Source: UBA2705 sp963977105 (GTDB lineage Bacteria > Pseudomonadota > Alphaproteobacteria > Micavibrionales > Micavibrionaceae). From it: a stretch of DNA of 64,000 bases. Below are positions 50,572 through 58,416 of the stretch, piece after piece; the first letter of the stretch is position 1; every line of letters starts with the position of its first letter. Both the position numbers and the translations under genes were made by a program. The notes under the pieces are model-generated. The model searched no databases. It was not told the DNA's origin and saw nothing but the letters and a program-made list of their open reading frames with translations. The stretch covers positions 186,001 to 250,000 of the forward strand of contig CAXBNI010000002.1 of NCBI GenBank assembly GCA_963977105.1, written 5' to 3'.

Positions 50572-51405
50572 CTACACGCACTTCAGCATATGCGCATGGT
50601 TTTTGCGCAACGGGAACTTGCCATTATCACACAAGATATCATTATCATCAGGAAAAAACGTGAAGACATTTGCTGGTAATCGCGAAGCATCAACACAACC
50701 AAATGCGGCTTGGAGCATGTCGCTAATTTTTCCTTGTTGGTCAAGCGCCTCATTATGCACAGTCACCTGAACAAATCTGCACCACTCCGGAGAAATTTCA
50801 TGTTGATCTGTATCACATGCATCTTCGATCGCGCTCGAAACATCACAGCAATGGTAAGCTCTACCCGCGGCGTCTGCGGTAAAGCCCTCGCTTTCTATGT
50901 TAATCGTAATGTCAGGCTGCGTTATGAAGCCAACACTGTTATGTATATAGGCGATACCGCCGTAGCGGCGCTGCTTGAAATGTGCGGCTAACTTAGCCGT
51001 ATCATTAGTCCGATTAGGGATTGCTTTGCTATATCCGCCCATCCACGCCAGATTAATAAAGCTGACCTCATAGGTTTCATTATCACGCTGACCATACACA
51101 TATTCATCATATTCCGCATGCCCGCAGGATGATAACGCAGCACGTTTATTAAACACGGCGGTGCATGTATTATTGTGCACTTTATCATCACAAAAACTTA
51201 GCTTAGCTTCTTCAATGCCAAAAATTTCATTCCGCCCATAATCAGCGATAATTTTCTTTCCAGATTCATAACTGCCTTGTACAGCTACGCGCACAGGGGC
51301 GCGAGGGTCTGTCATAAAGCTTGACGGAATACAGCCTGCAATAGCACGCGATAAATCAACAATATCTTGGCGTGTAATTGTAAAGACACCATAAGTAACA
51401 CTCAT
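50572..51405 (-). CDS. Unknown P-loop-like paralogue A (277 aa), last of three
   Basis: I do not know this family. The start ATG 51405 overlaps the stop of paralogue B by 4 bases (ATGA) and follows GGGGGTG. The protein shares four blocks with B and C: YGVFTITRQDIVDLSRAIA, a Walker-A-like VAVQGSYESGKKIIADYG (G44, G49, K50, K51), QRRYGGIAYIHN followed by PDITINIES, and WCRFVQVTVHNEAL. The loop has Lys where Ser or Thr normally follows GK. The block order recalls TsaE (N-terminal helix, P-loop, central strand, late GG-hydrophobic strand) but the match is only by pattern. Confidence 0.8.
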   Translation of the reverse strand: MSVTYGVFTITRQDIVDLSRAIAGCIPSSFMTDPRAPVRVAVQGSYESGKKIIADYGRNEIFGIEEAKLSFCDDKVHNNTCTAVFNKRAALSSCGHAEYDEYVYGQRDNETYEVSFINLAWMGGYSKAIPNRTNDTAKLAAHFKQRRYGGIAYIHNSVGFITQPDITINIESEGFTADAAGRAYHCCDVSSAIEDACDTDQHEISPEWCRFVQVTVHNEALDQQGKISDMLQAAFGCVDASRLPANVFTFFPDDNDILCDNGKFPLRKNHAHMLKCV

Positions 51406-52151
51406 ATCACCCCCGCTTTCATGCATAGCGATGATTGGCTCGCTATCAAGACATCTCCCAAAGCCGTATTATTGACCTTAACCTCGCAATAGCGCCCCCA
51501 TTTACTTTCTTCGGCAGTCGCAACCCCGAATATCTCACGTAAGCGCTCCGTTAATTGAGGGCAGCGCAACGCTTCATCGAGGAAGTTTTGCGACTTACTT
51601 TCTAACCAAATTTCTATATCTGCGTTTACGGCCCCTTCGGCAGGCAAATTATCTGCGTTTTGCAGAAACGTGACCCCGCCATATTGGCGCTGCGCATTAA
51701 GTGTATTAATCGCCATGTTCAAGTCTATATCTGGCGTATCCGCGCAAAAAGACAAATCTTCTGTATTGTAAAGCAGGTCGACATACAAAAGCTCAATCGG
51801 CGCTCCATCTATACGGCGCGCCTTAATATTCTCGTCCTTGCCTGCGTGGCCTTGAAAATTAAAACCTTGTGCATGGCGCGCTCCAAGGTAAACGCCGTAT
51901 GCCTGACGGTTTTCAGGTGACCAGCCGGTCGCGCCTTTTAATGGGCATGGCTCAACCCCCATTACAGCTTCGATGAATGAATCCGTTATGATTTTCTTGC
52001 CGCAGCTATACGAGCCCTTAATGGCAATCGTTAGCGGCGCGTTTGCATTATCAAGTAAAGATAAAGGCACCGCCGCGGCAATGTTGCGCGATAAAGTGAC
52101 AATGTCATCACGGCTAATGGTAAAACCTCTAACTGTGTTATCGCAAGGCAT
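51402..52151 (-). CDS. Unknown P-loop-like paralogue B (249 aa), middle of three
   Basis: This is a paralogue of its two neighbours. Shared blocks are RGFTISRDDIVTLSRNIAAA, LTIAIKGSYSCGKKIITDS (G46, G51, K52, K53), QRQYGGVTFLQNAD followed by ADIEIWLES, and WGRYCEVKVNNTAL. It lacks the EYDEY block found in A and C and has instead IELLYVDLLYNTEDL, so it is the most diverged. Its ATG 52151 overlaps the stop of C by one base (TAATG). The function is unknown; nucleotide binding is possible but unproven because the loop lacks Ser/Thr. Confidence 0.8.
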   Translation of the reverse strand: MPCDNTVRGFTISRDDIVTLSRNIAAAVPLSLLDNANAPLTIAIKGSYSCGKKIITDSFIEAVMGVEPCPLKGATGWSPENRQAYGVYLGARHAQGFNFQGHAGKDENIKARRIDGAPIELLYVDLLYNTEDLSFCADTPDIDLNMAINTLNAQRQYGGVTFLQNADNLPAEGAVNADIEIWLESKSQNFLDEALRCPQLTERLREIFGVATAEESKWGRYCEVKVNNTALGDVLIASQSSLCMKAGVI

Positions 52152-53206
52152 TACATCGACGCCTTTTGTAAGCAAGACGTGCGGGGAGTGTTCACAACAA
52201 GCTCAAAAGAATCTTGCTCGCCTGCCTTTTCGCACTCATCATTGTGCCGCCGCGCCGCGTGAAGATAAGCGGTGTGTTTTTTTATTAAGGGAAAATCTTT
52301 AATATTTATTCTACCATCACCATCAGGCAGGTTAGCCCCTTGCAATTCAGGGGCATGCATCAGCTTAACGGGGATATCCTTCAATGCACAAAAGCCAAAT
52401 TCATCCTTTAGCATTTTCAACATGGCACCATCTGCATTAAGCGCGGCGTTGTTAAACTGCACACTTACAAAGCGCCCCCACTCTTCAAAATCTTCAGAGT
52501 CCCCACCGCCAACAGCCAGAACAAGCGCATGCCCGACATCACGGCATGACCTTGCTTGCCCGTTAAGGCAAGAGTGGCCCGTTCCGCGCTCTAATTTAAT
52601 TTCAATATCGGGCAAGACATTTGACAGATTCACATTATGTGCATAAATAAGGCCGCCAGCCTGTCTTTGGTCTATGTGTTTTTGATAGCATTTTTCAACG
52701 TCGTATTCATTGCCAAAGCTATAGCCACTGCCCCACGCCATATTAATGAATGAGATGTCAATCTTATCTGATTCTATATTTGAGGACACATATTCATCAT
52801 ATTCACCAACCCCGCGACAGTCCAAGCTTTTGCCATTACTCATGACAGCAAGACCATCGAAAACAGCTTCAGGCTCGGTCTCCACCTCGGGTTCTTTTGC
52901 GATGATGGATCTGCAAAAATTTTTTATTTTTTGGAACCGTGTCAGCGGTACAGGCTCTTCCGGGGGGCTAATATACGTTGGGTACGCAATATCCTCATGC
53001 ACAGCATCCAGCACAGCCGCGCGGCCGTAATCAGCAACAATTTTTTTCCCGCATCTAACTGAACCATCGACAGCAATCACCACAGGCTTATCTTTATCTT
53101 TCAGAAAGCCTTTAGGGACGCACTGCGCAATACGGGCAGACAGATCAACCAGATCTTGTCTTTCCAATGTGAATACGCCGTATATTTCGTTTGTATTACT
53201 GCTCAT
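52151..53206 (-). CDS. Unknown P-loop-like paralogue C (351 aa), first of three
   Basis: This is the first gene of the three-paralogue operon, starting at ATG 53206 with a strong GGGAGGG site. Shared blocks are YGVFTLERQDLVDLSARIA, VVIAVDGSVRCGKKIVADYG (G48, G53, K54, K55), GEYDEYVSS with ISFINMAWGSGYS, QRQAGGLIYAHN and WGRFVSVQFNNAAL. It has an extra segment of about 60 residues after the loop (PPEEPVPLTRFQKIKNFCRS onward) and a longer C-terminus with a His/Arg/Glu-rich tail. The operon is divergent from fabD. There is no signal peptide. The function is unknown. Confidence 0.8.
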   Translation of the reverse strand: MSSNTNEIYGVFTLERQDLVDLSARIAQCVPKGFLKDKDKPVVIAVDGSVRCGKKIVADYGRAAVLDAVHEDIAYPTYISPPEEPVPLTRFQKIKNFCRSIIAKEPEVETEPEAVFDGLAVMSNGKSLDCRGVGEYDEYVSSNIESDKIDISFINMAWGSGYSFGNEYDVEKCYQKHIDQRQAGGLIYAHNVNLSNVLPDIEIKLERGTGHSCLNGQARSCRDVGHALVLAVGGGDSEDFEEWGRFVSVQFNNAALNADGAMLKMLKDEFGFCALKDIPVKLMHAPELQGANLPDGDGRINIKDFPLIKKHTAYLHAARRHNDECEKAGEQDSFELVVNTPRTSCLQKASM

Positions 53207-53377
53207 GATGCCCTCCCAAAAGCAATGACTGCTTATATTTACATAACCTCGGTGCTTATTGCAAGAAAAAAGCACCACGCCCACACGGTGCGCTCTCGTA
53301 AAACAAGCTTGCCCTTTTAAAAAACCCACGCTAAAGTCCGCAGTCAATTTAAGCATATATAAGAATAAGGAAAAAAT

Positions 53378-54328
53378 ATGGCACGCGCATTTGTATTCCC
53401 CGGCCAAGGCTCTCAGTTTATTGGTATGGGTAAAGACCTCGCCGAAAACTTCACCGAAGCCAAAGACGTGTTTGGCGAAGTCAATGACGCGCTTTCACAA
53501 GATTTATTTAAAATCATGTGCGAAGGCCCTGATGACGCTTTAAACCTGACGGAGAATACGCAGCCTGCGCTTATGGCGGTTTCTATTGCGATTATGCGTA
53601 TCTTGGAAAAACAAGGCGGCATGGACCTAAAGAAAACAGCTAAGTTTGTCGCGGGGCATTCACTTGGTGAATATTCAGCCCTGACAGCCGCAGGCACATT
53701 TACCTTGGCAGACACTGCACGCCTATTAAAGCTCCGCGGCCAGGCCATGCAGCAAGCCGTGCCCGTTGGCGTTGGCGCTATGGCTGCTATTTTGGGTTTG
53801 GATATGAACGCAGTTGAAGCGATTGCCAATGACGCATCAGCAAAAAGCGAAGGCGAAATTTGCGAAGCCGCGAACGATAACGCCGATGGTCAAGTTGTGG
53901 TCTCTGGCCACAAAAACGCCGTGGCTATTGCAGTTGAACTCGCCACCGCGCAGGGTGCAAAACGCGCAATCACCCTACCCGTCTCTGCGCCGTTCCATTG
54001 CCAGTTAATGGGTCCTGCCGCCGATAAAATGGCTGCCGCGCTACAGGATACAACAATGAACGTACCCGCAGTGCCTGTGATTGCCAATGTTATTGCCGAG
54101 GCCGTGAGTGACGCCGACAAAATTCGCGACCTGCTTGTTCAGCAGATCACTGGCCGTGTACGCTGGCGTGAATCTGTATTATGGATGGGAGAAAACGGCA
54201 TCGAAGAAATTGTCGAAATTGGCGCAGGTAAAGTTTTATCTGGTTTAACACGCCGCATTAACCGCGACATTTCTGGTCAAGCCGTCGGCACACCAGAGCA
54301 AATTGACGCCTTTATCGCATCGCTATAA
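53378..54328 (+). CDS. fabD: Malonyl-CoA:ACP transacylase
   Basis: The protein has 316 residues. Motifs are FPGQGSQFIGMGKDL, the nucleophile in GHSLGEYSAL, and the catalytic His in VSAPFHCQLMGPA, with VIANV following. It moves malonyl from CoA to ACP to feed fatty-acid synthesis. AAGGA precedes the ATG by 8 bases. The divergent neighbour is the three-paralogue operon, and the 171-base gap must hold promoters for both. acpP and fabF follow 3.7 kb downstream on the same strand. Confidence 0.96.
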   Translation: MARAFVFPGQGSQFIGMGKDLAENFTEAKDVFGEVNDALSQDLFKIMCEGPDDALNLTENTQPALMAVSIAIMRILEKQGGMDLKKTAKFVAGHSLGEYSALTAAGTFTLADTARLLKLRGQAMQQAVPVGVGAMAAILGLDMNAVEAIANDASAKSEGEICEAANDNADGQVVVSGHKNAVAIAVELATAQGAKRAITLPVSAPFHCQLMGPAADKMAAALQDTTMNVPAVPVIANVIAEAVSDADKIRDLLVQQITGRVRWRESVLWMGENGIEEIVEIGAGKVLSGLTRRINRDISGQAVGTPEQIDAFIASL

Positions 54329-54412
54329 AGCAATCTATATTGCGGCGCGGCTTGACAATTAGACGCGCCGCCTTTCTATATAACAATAACAATTATAAAC
54401 AGGGAAAAACTT

Positions 54413-54688
54413 ATGACACAACGTACAATTGATGACGTGCCACAGCACTTAAAAGACACATACAAACCTAAATTGGTTGAGGCCTTCCGTGCAGCCCTAG
54501 AATTTCAAACCGAAATTGGGTTAAATCCAGGTGAGGCCTCAATGACTGATATATCTGCGGCTATAAGTTTGGAACAAAAGTTCGAAGAAATCACAGAAGG
54601 TTTTATAAATGCGGGCGGCTGCGAAGAAGACTTAGAACTCGTCATGATGAAAGCACAGGAAGAAAGCGGCTTTAATCCGGGGATATAA
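54413..54688 (+). CDS. Hypothetical protein, 91 aa
   Basis: I do not recognise it. It is small, acidic and helical, beginning MTQRTIDDVPQHLKDTYKPK and ending KAQEESGFNPGI, with no signal peptide. It has a good AGGGAAAAACTT site. The GNAT gene starts 7 bases after its stop, so they form a pair downstream of fabD. Confidence 0.7.
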   Translation: MTQRTIDDVPQHLKDTYKPKLVEAFRAALEFQTEIGLNPGEASMTDISAAISLEQKFEEITEGFINAGGCEEDLELVMMKAQEESGFNPGI

Positions 54689-54695
54689 GGATCAA

Positions 54696-55199
54696 ATGCC
54701 CATACCTACTCCATATAGCGCGGTTAGCCCCTTTATCCAAAGTGATATAGGCGAAGCTTTGGATCTATTCCAAAGCGCCTATAAAAACATGGATGTACCT
54801 GCTGATGAATACGCATGGTTTACACGCGATTTAGAGGGCAGCCTTGACCCCGCGCAGCATTACCGCCTGACATTTTTCAAAATTGAGCATGATAATAAAA
54901 TCATCGCCATTGCCGCCATCGGCAAAAGCGGCTTCATGCGCGGCTCATGGGAATTACGCTGGGGGACAACACGTCCTGCATTTCAAAGACAAGGCCTAAT
55001 GAGCCTGCTTACCGATTACCGCATCGCCTATGCTCGCGAACACAGCCCTAATATTCCGGGCATCATCCATATCTGTGCGCGCAGCCCTAATCTTTATCTT
55101 AAAAAGGGCTTCCGGCACATTTATACCCGCGGCCCCAAAAATAAGGCGCATTATTTAGTGAAATATATTCATCAAGACTGGCAAGATAATCCCGCTTAA
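54696..55199 (+). CDS. GNAT-family N-acetyltransferase
   Basis: The protein has 167 residues. The GNAT core is visible: KIIAIAAIGKSGFMRGSWELRWGTTRPAFQRQGLMSLL, where RQGLM corresponds to the acetyl-CoA loop (Q/RxxGxG/A, here less regular), then CARSPNLYLKKGFRHIYTR. The substrate is unknown. AAGGATCAA precedes the ATG. Confidence 0.83.
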   Translation: MPIPTPYSAVSPFIQSDIGEALDLFQSAYKNMDVPADEYAWFTRDLEGSLDPAQHYRLTFFKIEHDNKIIAIAAIGKSGFMRGSWELRWGTTRPAFQRQGLMSLLTDYRIAYAREHSPNIPGIIHICARSPNLYLKKGFRHIYTRGPKNKAHYLVKYIHQDWQDNPA

Positions 55200-55457
55200 G
55201 GGGTAATAATCGTCTTTGGCTTGTCACATTAAACGCGCTCTTTATCGTTTTTAATCTTCCCCCGCAGCCGCCCAGCCCCAATCCGCGCCTAAGCGCCTGC
55301 GGCTTTTGCAAACTCATATATTGGTGAGCTAAAGCTATCGCTTTCAAATCTGCGATGTTCCTTAGTACAATACACGTCCAGCGCCCCATTCATTATCCAA
55401 ATCTGTTTTGCTGACACGACAAGTCGCTAAAGATTATGTCAATCCTCAACATTTCCC

Positions 55458-55485
55458 TTGACCTGACCTTATAAACCATTATAAC
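55458..55485 (+). promoter_or_regulatory. Sigma70-like promoter of rpsF-rpsR-rplI
   Basis: TTGACC (55458-55463), 16 bases, TATAAC (55480-55485). A leader of about 107 bases would follow before the rpsF start at 55599. The rest of the 399-base gap from 55200 shows no convincing gene. Confidence 0.6.
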
Positions 55486-55494
55486 TACGTCGTT

Positions 55495-55550
55495 TCCGCA
55501 TGGTGCGGATAAATTTAACCTCGCCAACATATTTATAAGGTTGGCTTTTA
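55495..55550 (+). promoter_or_regulatory. Structured leader of the rpsF operon
   Basis: Two hairpins lie between promoter and rpsF: TCCGCA / TGCGGA with a 3-base loop (55495-55509), and GCCAAC / GTTGGC with an 11-base loop (55523-55545) followed by TTTTA. The second resembles a weak leader terminator. Ribosomal operons starting with rpsF are known to carry a leader bound by the S6:S18 pair; I cannot confirm that motif by eye. Confidence 0.4.
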
Positions 55551-55598
55551 CTAAATGTCCTCATAAGCATTTTGGTAAAAACCGAGAGGAGCATTACT

Positions 55599-55988
55599 AT
55601 GTCAATTTATGAAACAGTGTTTATTGCACGTCAAGAACTTAGCGCACAGCAAGTTGAAGCTTTGACTGAGCAATATTCAAAAATCATCACAGATGCAAAA
55701 GGCAAGATCCTTAAGACCGAAAGCTGGGGCCTAAGAACACTTGCATACCGCATTAACAAAAACCGTAAAGGCCACTACGCTCTTATTGAATCAGATGTTG
55801 AATCTGCTGCAATTCTTGAGATCGAGCGTCAAATGCGCCTAGACGAAAATGTTCTAAGATATCTGACAACACGTCTTGAGAAGCCAACTGAAGGTCCTTC
55901 AGTCATCCTTGATAAAGGCGGCGAACGCGAAGATAAACGTGACGATAAAAGAACAGAGAAAAAATTTGAGAAGAAGGAAGTGGCATAA
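55599..55988 (+). CDS. rpsF: 30S ribosomal protein S6
   Basis: The protein has 129 residues from ATG 55599, which follows GAGAGGAG; an upstream frame start at 55572 is not needed. The typical S6 start MSIYETVFIARQELS, then WGLRTLAYRINKNRKGHYAL and MRLDENVLRYLTTR are present. A charged tail of about 30 residues (GGEREDKRDDKRTEKKFEKK) follows, common in alphaproteobacteria. S6 binds S18 in the small-subunit platform. Its stop overlaps the rpsR start (TAATG). Confidence 0.97.
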   Translation: MSIYETVFIARQELSAQQVEALTEQYSKIITDAKGKILKTESWGLRTLAYRINKNRKGHYALIESDVESAAILEIERQMRLDENVLRYLTTRLEKPTEGPSVILDKGGEREDKRDDKRTEKKFEKKEVA

Positions 55989-56275
55989 TGAGCTCAGCAG
56001 ACGCACCAACAGTAAAACGTCCATTTTTCCGTCGTAAAAAGACTTGTCCTTTTAGCGGAACAAACGCTCCAGCAATTGATTGGAAAGACGTTAAAACATT
56101 AGGCAGATACATCTCAGAGCGTGGCAAAATGGTGCCAAGCCGTATTACAGCTGTATCTAACAAAAAACAACGCGTTTTAGCTAAAGCAGTTAAAAATGCA
56201 CGTTATATGGCACTACTTCCATATCTACGTCTTGAGAGTGAGCAGACACCTCGTCGCCCTCATTCATCACGCTAA
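55988..56275 (+). CDS. rpsR: 30S ribosomal protein S18
   Basis: The protein has 95 residues. It carries VKRPFFRRKKTCPFSGTN, IDWKDVKTLGRYISERGKMVPSRITAVS and KNARYMALLPY, the S18 signature. It forms the S6:S18 pair in the small subunit. The start overlaps the rpsF stop by one base. Confidence 0.97.
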   Translation: MSSADAPTVKRPFFRRKKTCPFSGTNAPAIDWKDVKTLGRYISERGKMVPSRITAVSNKKQRVLAKAVKNARYMALLPYLRLESEQTPRRPHSSR

Positions 56276-56297
56276 GAGAGATTAAGGATTACCAATC

Positions 56298-56993
56298 ATG
56301 GCAACAGAAATCATTCTACTAGAAAAAGTTGAAAAACTCGGCCAAATGGGCGAGATCGTCAACGTTAAACCTGGTTACGCAAGAAACTTCCTGCTTCCAC
56401 AAGGCAAAGCTTTACGTGCCACTAAAGGCAACATCGCTTACTTTGAAGCTGAGAAGAAAACGCTTGAAGCCAATAACAAGAAAAAAGCTGACGAAGCATC
56501 TACAGTTTCTAAGAAACTTGACGGTAAGACAATTAAGCTTATCCGTGCCGCTTCAGAAGCCGGTCACCTTTATGGCTCAGTTAACTCACGTGACATCACT
56601 GACGCTGTTCAAGCATCATGTGGCGTTAAAGTGGAGCGCAGCCAAGTTGAGATGAACCAAAACTTTAAAGAAATCGGTTTGTTCGAAGTTCCAATTGCGC
56701 TTCACCCAGAAGTGAAGTCAATTATTACATTGAACATTGCACGTACAGATGACGAAGCAGATGAGCAGCAAAAACTAGGCCGCGCATTAGTTGCTTCTGA
56801 AACTGAGCACATGCACGAAACTGCAATGGACGACGCGACAAAAGAAGATCTGCTTGATGATTCTGTAATAGAAGCTGAAAAAGCTACGGCTGAAGCCGAA
56901 GCCCAAACAGCAGCAGAAGAAGCTGAAAAAGAAGCTGAAAAAGCCGCTAAAGCCGCTGAAGCTGAAAGCACTGACGCATCTGAAGAAGAATAA
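56298..56993 (+). CDS. rplI: 50S ribosomal protein L9 with long acidic tail
   Basis: The protein has 231 residues, longer than the usual 150-190. The L9 N-terminal domain is intact: EIILLEKVEKLGQMGEIVNV and KPGYARNFLLPQGKAL, followed by the long helix and the C-terminal domain (LYGSVNSRDI, GLFEVPIALHPEV). The last 60 residues are Glu/Ala/Lys-rich low-complexity (AEAQTAAEEAEKEAEKAAKA). It binds 23S rRNA near the L1 stalk. It is the last gene of the operon. Confidence 0.96.
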   Translation: MATEIILLEKVEKLGQMGEIVNVKPGYARNFLLPQGKALRATKGNIAYFEAEKKTLEANNKKKADEASTVSKKLDGKTIKLIRAASEAGHLYGSVNSRDITDAVQASCGVKVERSQVEMNQNFKEIGLFEVPIALHPEVKSIITLNIARTDDEADEQQKLGRALVASETEHMHETAMDDATKEDLLDDSVIEAEKATAEAEAQTAAEEAEKEAEKAAKAAEAESTDASEEE

Positions 56994-57024
56994 GATACGC
57001 TCTATTCTATCTATGACAAAGTTT

Positions 57025-57060
57025 AACCGCGCCTCAATTCTTATTGAGACGCGGTTTTTT
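57025..57060 (+). terminator. Terminator after rplI
   Basis: A stem AACCGCG-CTCAAT / ATTGAG-CGCGGTT, with a single C/A mismatch and a 4-base loop, is followed by TTTTTT. It closes rpsF-rpsR-rplI. Confidence 0.9.
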
Positions 57061-57231
57061 ATTACGTCACCCTTCACTTTTAACGCCCCCTAAACACGTA
57101 GAAACAAGTTTTATTGCATCGCAAAATAAATACGTTGAACTATTTAACATAGTCATGTATACAGTGCTTAAAAATAGAAGATAAAAACTAAACGGCAAAT
57201 TATGATGGTAAAAGAGGACGAGATAGAGAAA

Positions 57232-57954
57232 ATGATAAACAAAACACTGATAATATTTGATTGCGACGGCACACTTGTAGATACAGAATATTTAAGCTCT
57301 TATGCTTACGCAGCCGCGCTACACAAAATTTCTGACACTTTAAAAATATACGACGCGGCGGCGATTGAAAGTGAATTCAAGGGTATGAAAATGTTTCAAA
57401 GCATACAAATACTAATTGACCGTTATGATTTAGACATCACGGTCCCAGCCGTCATAGACGGTTATATGGAGCAAGTCACAATCCACCGCGCGAAATTGCA
57501 AAAGAATATTGCCGGCGTAAAAGAAACACTCGAAGCCCTGCAAAGCCATGGTGGGTTTGAATTCTGCGTGGCATCAAACGGTGAACAAGAAAACGTTATT
57601 GCATCTTTAGAGCACGCAGGCTTAATGCAATATTTCAATCAAGACACTATATTTAACGCCTCTATGGTTGCTGAGCCGAAACCGAGCCCACTACTCTTTC
57701 TCCATGCGGCTGAGAAATGCGGCTACCAAGGGCAAGAATGTATTGTCGTTGAAGATACTGCCATTGGCACGAGAGCAGGAAAAGCGGCAAACTTTTATGT
57801 GTATGGCACAACGGCGTGCGCCTCTGCTGCACATAAAAAAGACGAAGAAATAGCATTACACAAGGCAAAAGCCGATATAGTGCTTGATAATTTCATGCAT
57901 ATCGGAGAAGATATTATAGCTAAAAAAACAAAGAGTTACTTGATGTCAGCATAA
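57232..57954 (+). CDS. HAD-superfamily hydrolase (subfamily IA)
   Basis: The protein has 240 residues from ATG 57232, preceded by GAGATAGAG; ATG 57202 is the alternative. HAD motifs are in order: IIFDCDGTLVDTE, CVASNGEQE, the lysine in VAEPKPSPLLF, and VVEDTAIGTRAGKAA. The cap is a helical bundle as in phosphoglycolate or sugar-phosphate phosphatases. The substrate cannot be read. It stands alone between rplI and acpP. Confidence 0.9.
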   Translation: MINKTLIIFDCDGTLVDTEYLSSYAYAAALHKISDTLKIYDAAAIESEFKGMKMFQSIQILIDRYDLDITVPAVIDGYMEQVTIHRAKLQKNIAGVKETLEALQSHGGFEFCVASNGEQENVIASLEHAGLMQYFNQDTIFNASMVAEPKPSPLLFLHAAEKCGYQGQECIVVEDTAIGTRAGKAANFYVYGTTACASAAHKKDEEIALHKAKADIVLDNFMHIGEDIIAKKTKSYLMSA

Positions 57955-57970
57955 GTGCTTGCAAAAATAC

Positions 57971-57999
57971 TTGCATTTGCTAAAATCTCGTATTATGTT
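57971..57999 (+). promoter_or_regulatory. Sigma70-like promoter of acpP
   Basis: TTGCAT (57971-57976), 17 bases, TATGTT (57994-57999), about 70 bases before the acpP start. Confidence 0.5.
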
Positions 58000-58071
58000 C
58001 GCATCCGTTTCCATGCGTATGTGTGTGTGGCGATTAAAATTTAAAAGTAAAAAAATTAAAAGGTAAGAAAA

Positions 58072-58308
58072 ATGAGTGATGTATTAGGCCAAGTTCAAAA
58101 GATTGTTGTAGAACACCTTGGCGTTGAAGAAGACAAAGTTGTTACAGGCGCGAGCTTTATTGATGATCTCGGCGCTGACTCTCTTGACACAGTAGAATTA
58201 GTTATGGCTTTTGAAGAAGCTTTTGATGTTGTTATTCCTGATGATGCAGCTGAAAAAATTCAAACTGTTGGCGATGCCGTAAGCTTTATTGAAAAAGAAG
58301 CTGCTTAA
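58072..58308 (+). CDS. acpP: Acyl carrier protein
   Basis: The protein has 78 residues, the family size. The phosphopantetheine site is Ser in DLGADSLDTVELVMAFEEAF. It carries growing acyl chains in fatty-acid synthesis. AGGTAAGAAAA precedes the ATG. fabF follows 108 bases later, as in most bacteria. Confidence 0.98.
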   Translation: MSDVLGQVQKIVVEHLGVEEDKVVTGASFIDDLGADSLDTVELVMAFEEAFDVVIPDDAAEKIQTVGDAVSFIEKEAA

Positions 58309-58416
58309 TCCATATCACCTATCTGATATTAAATAGTTTTAAAAGGGTGGCATCGCTTTAGCGCATTGCCGCCTTTTGCATATATTCTTCTAAATTTCGA
58401 GAACAAAGGTTTATAT

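Noticed and set aside
50572..53206. Toxin-antitoxin or phage-defence module
   Set aside because: The three paralogues have no nuclease, helicase or antitoxin motif, and no mobile-element genes flank them. The function is left open.
55099..55389. Minus-strand frame of 96 codons overlapping the end of the GNAT gene
   Set aside because: It overlaps a well-supported gene, has an unlikely composition and no ribosome site; the region is better read as intergenic space upstream of the rpsF promoter.
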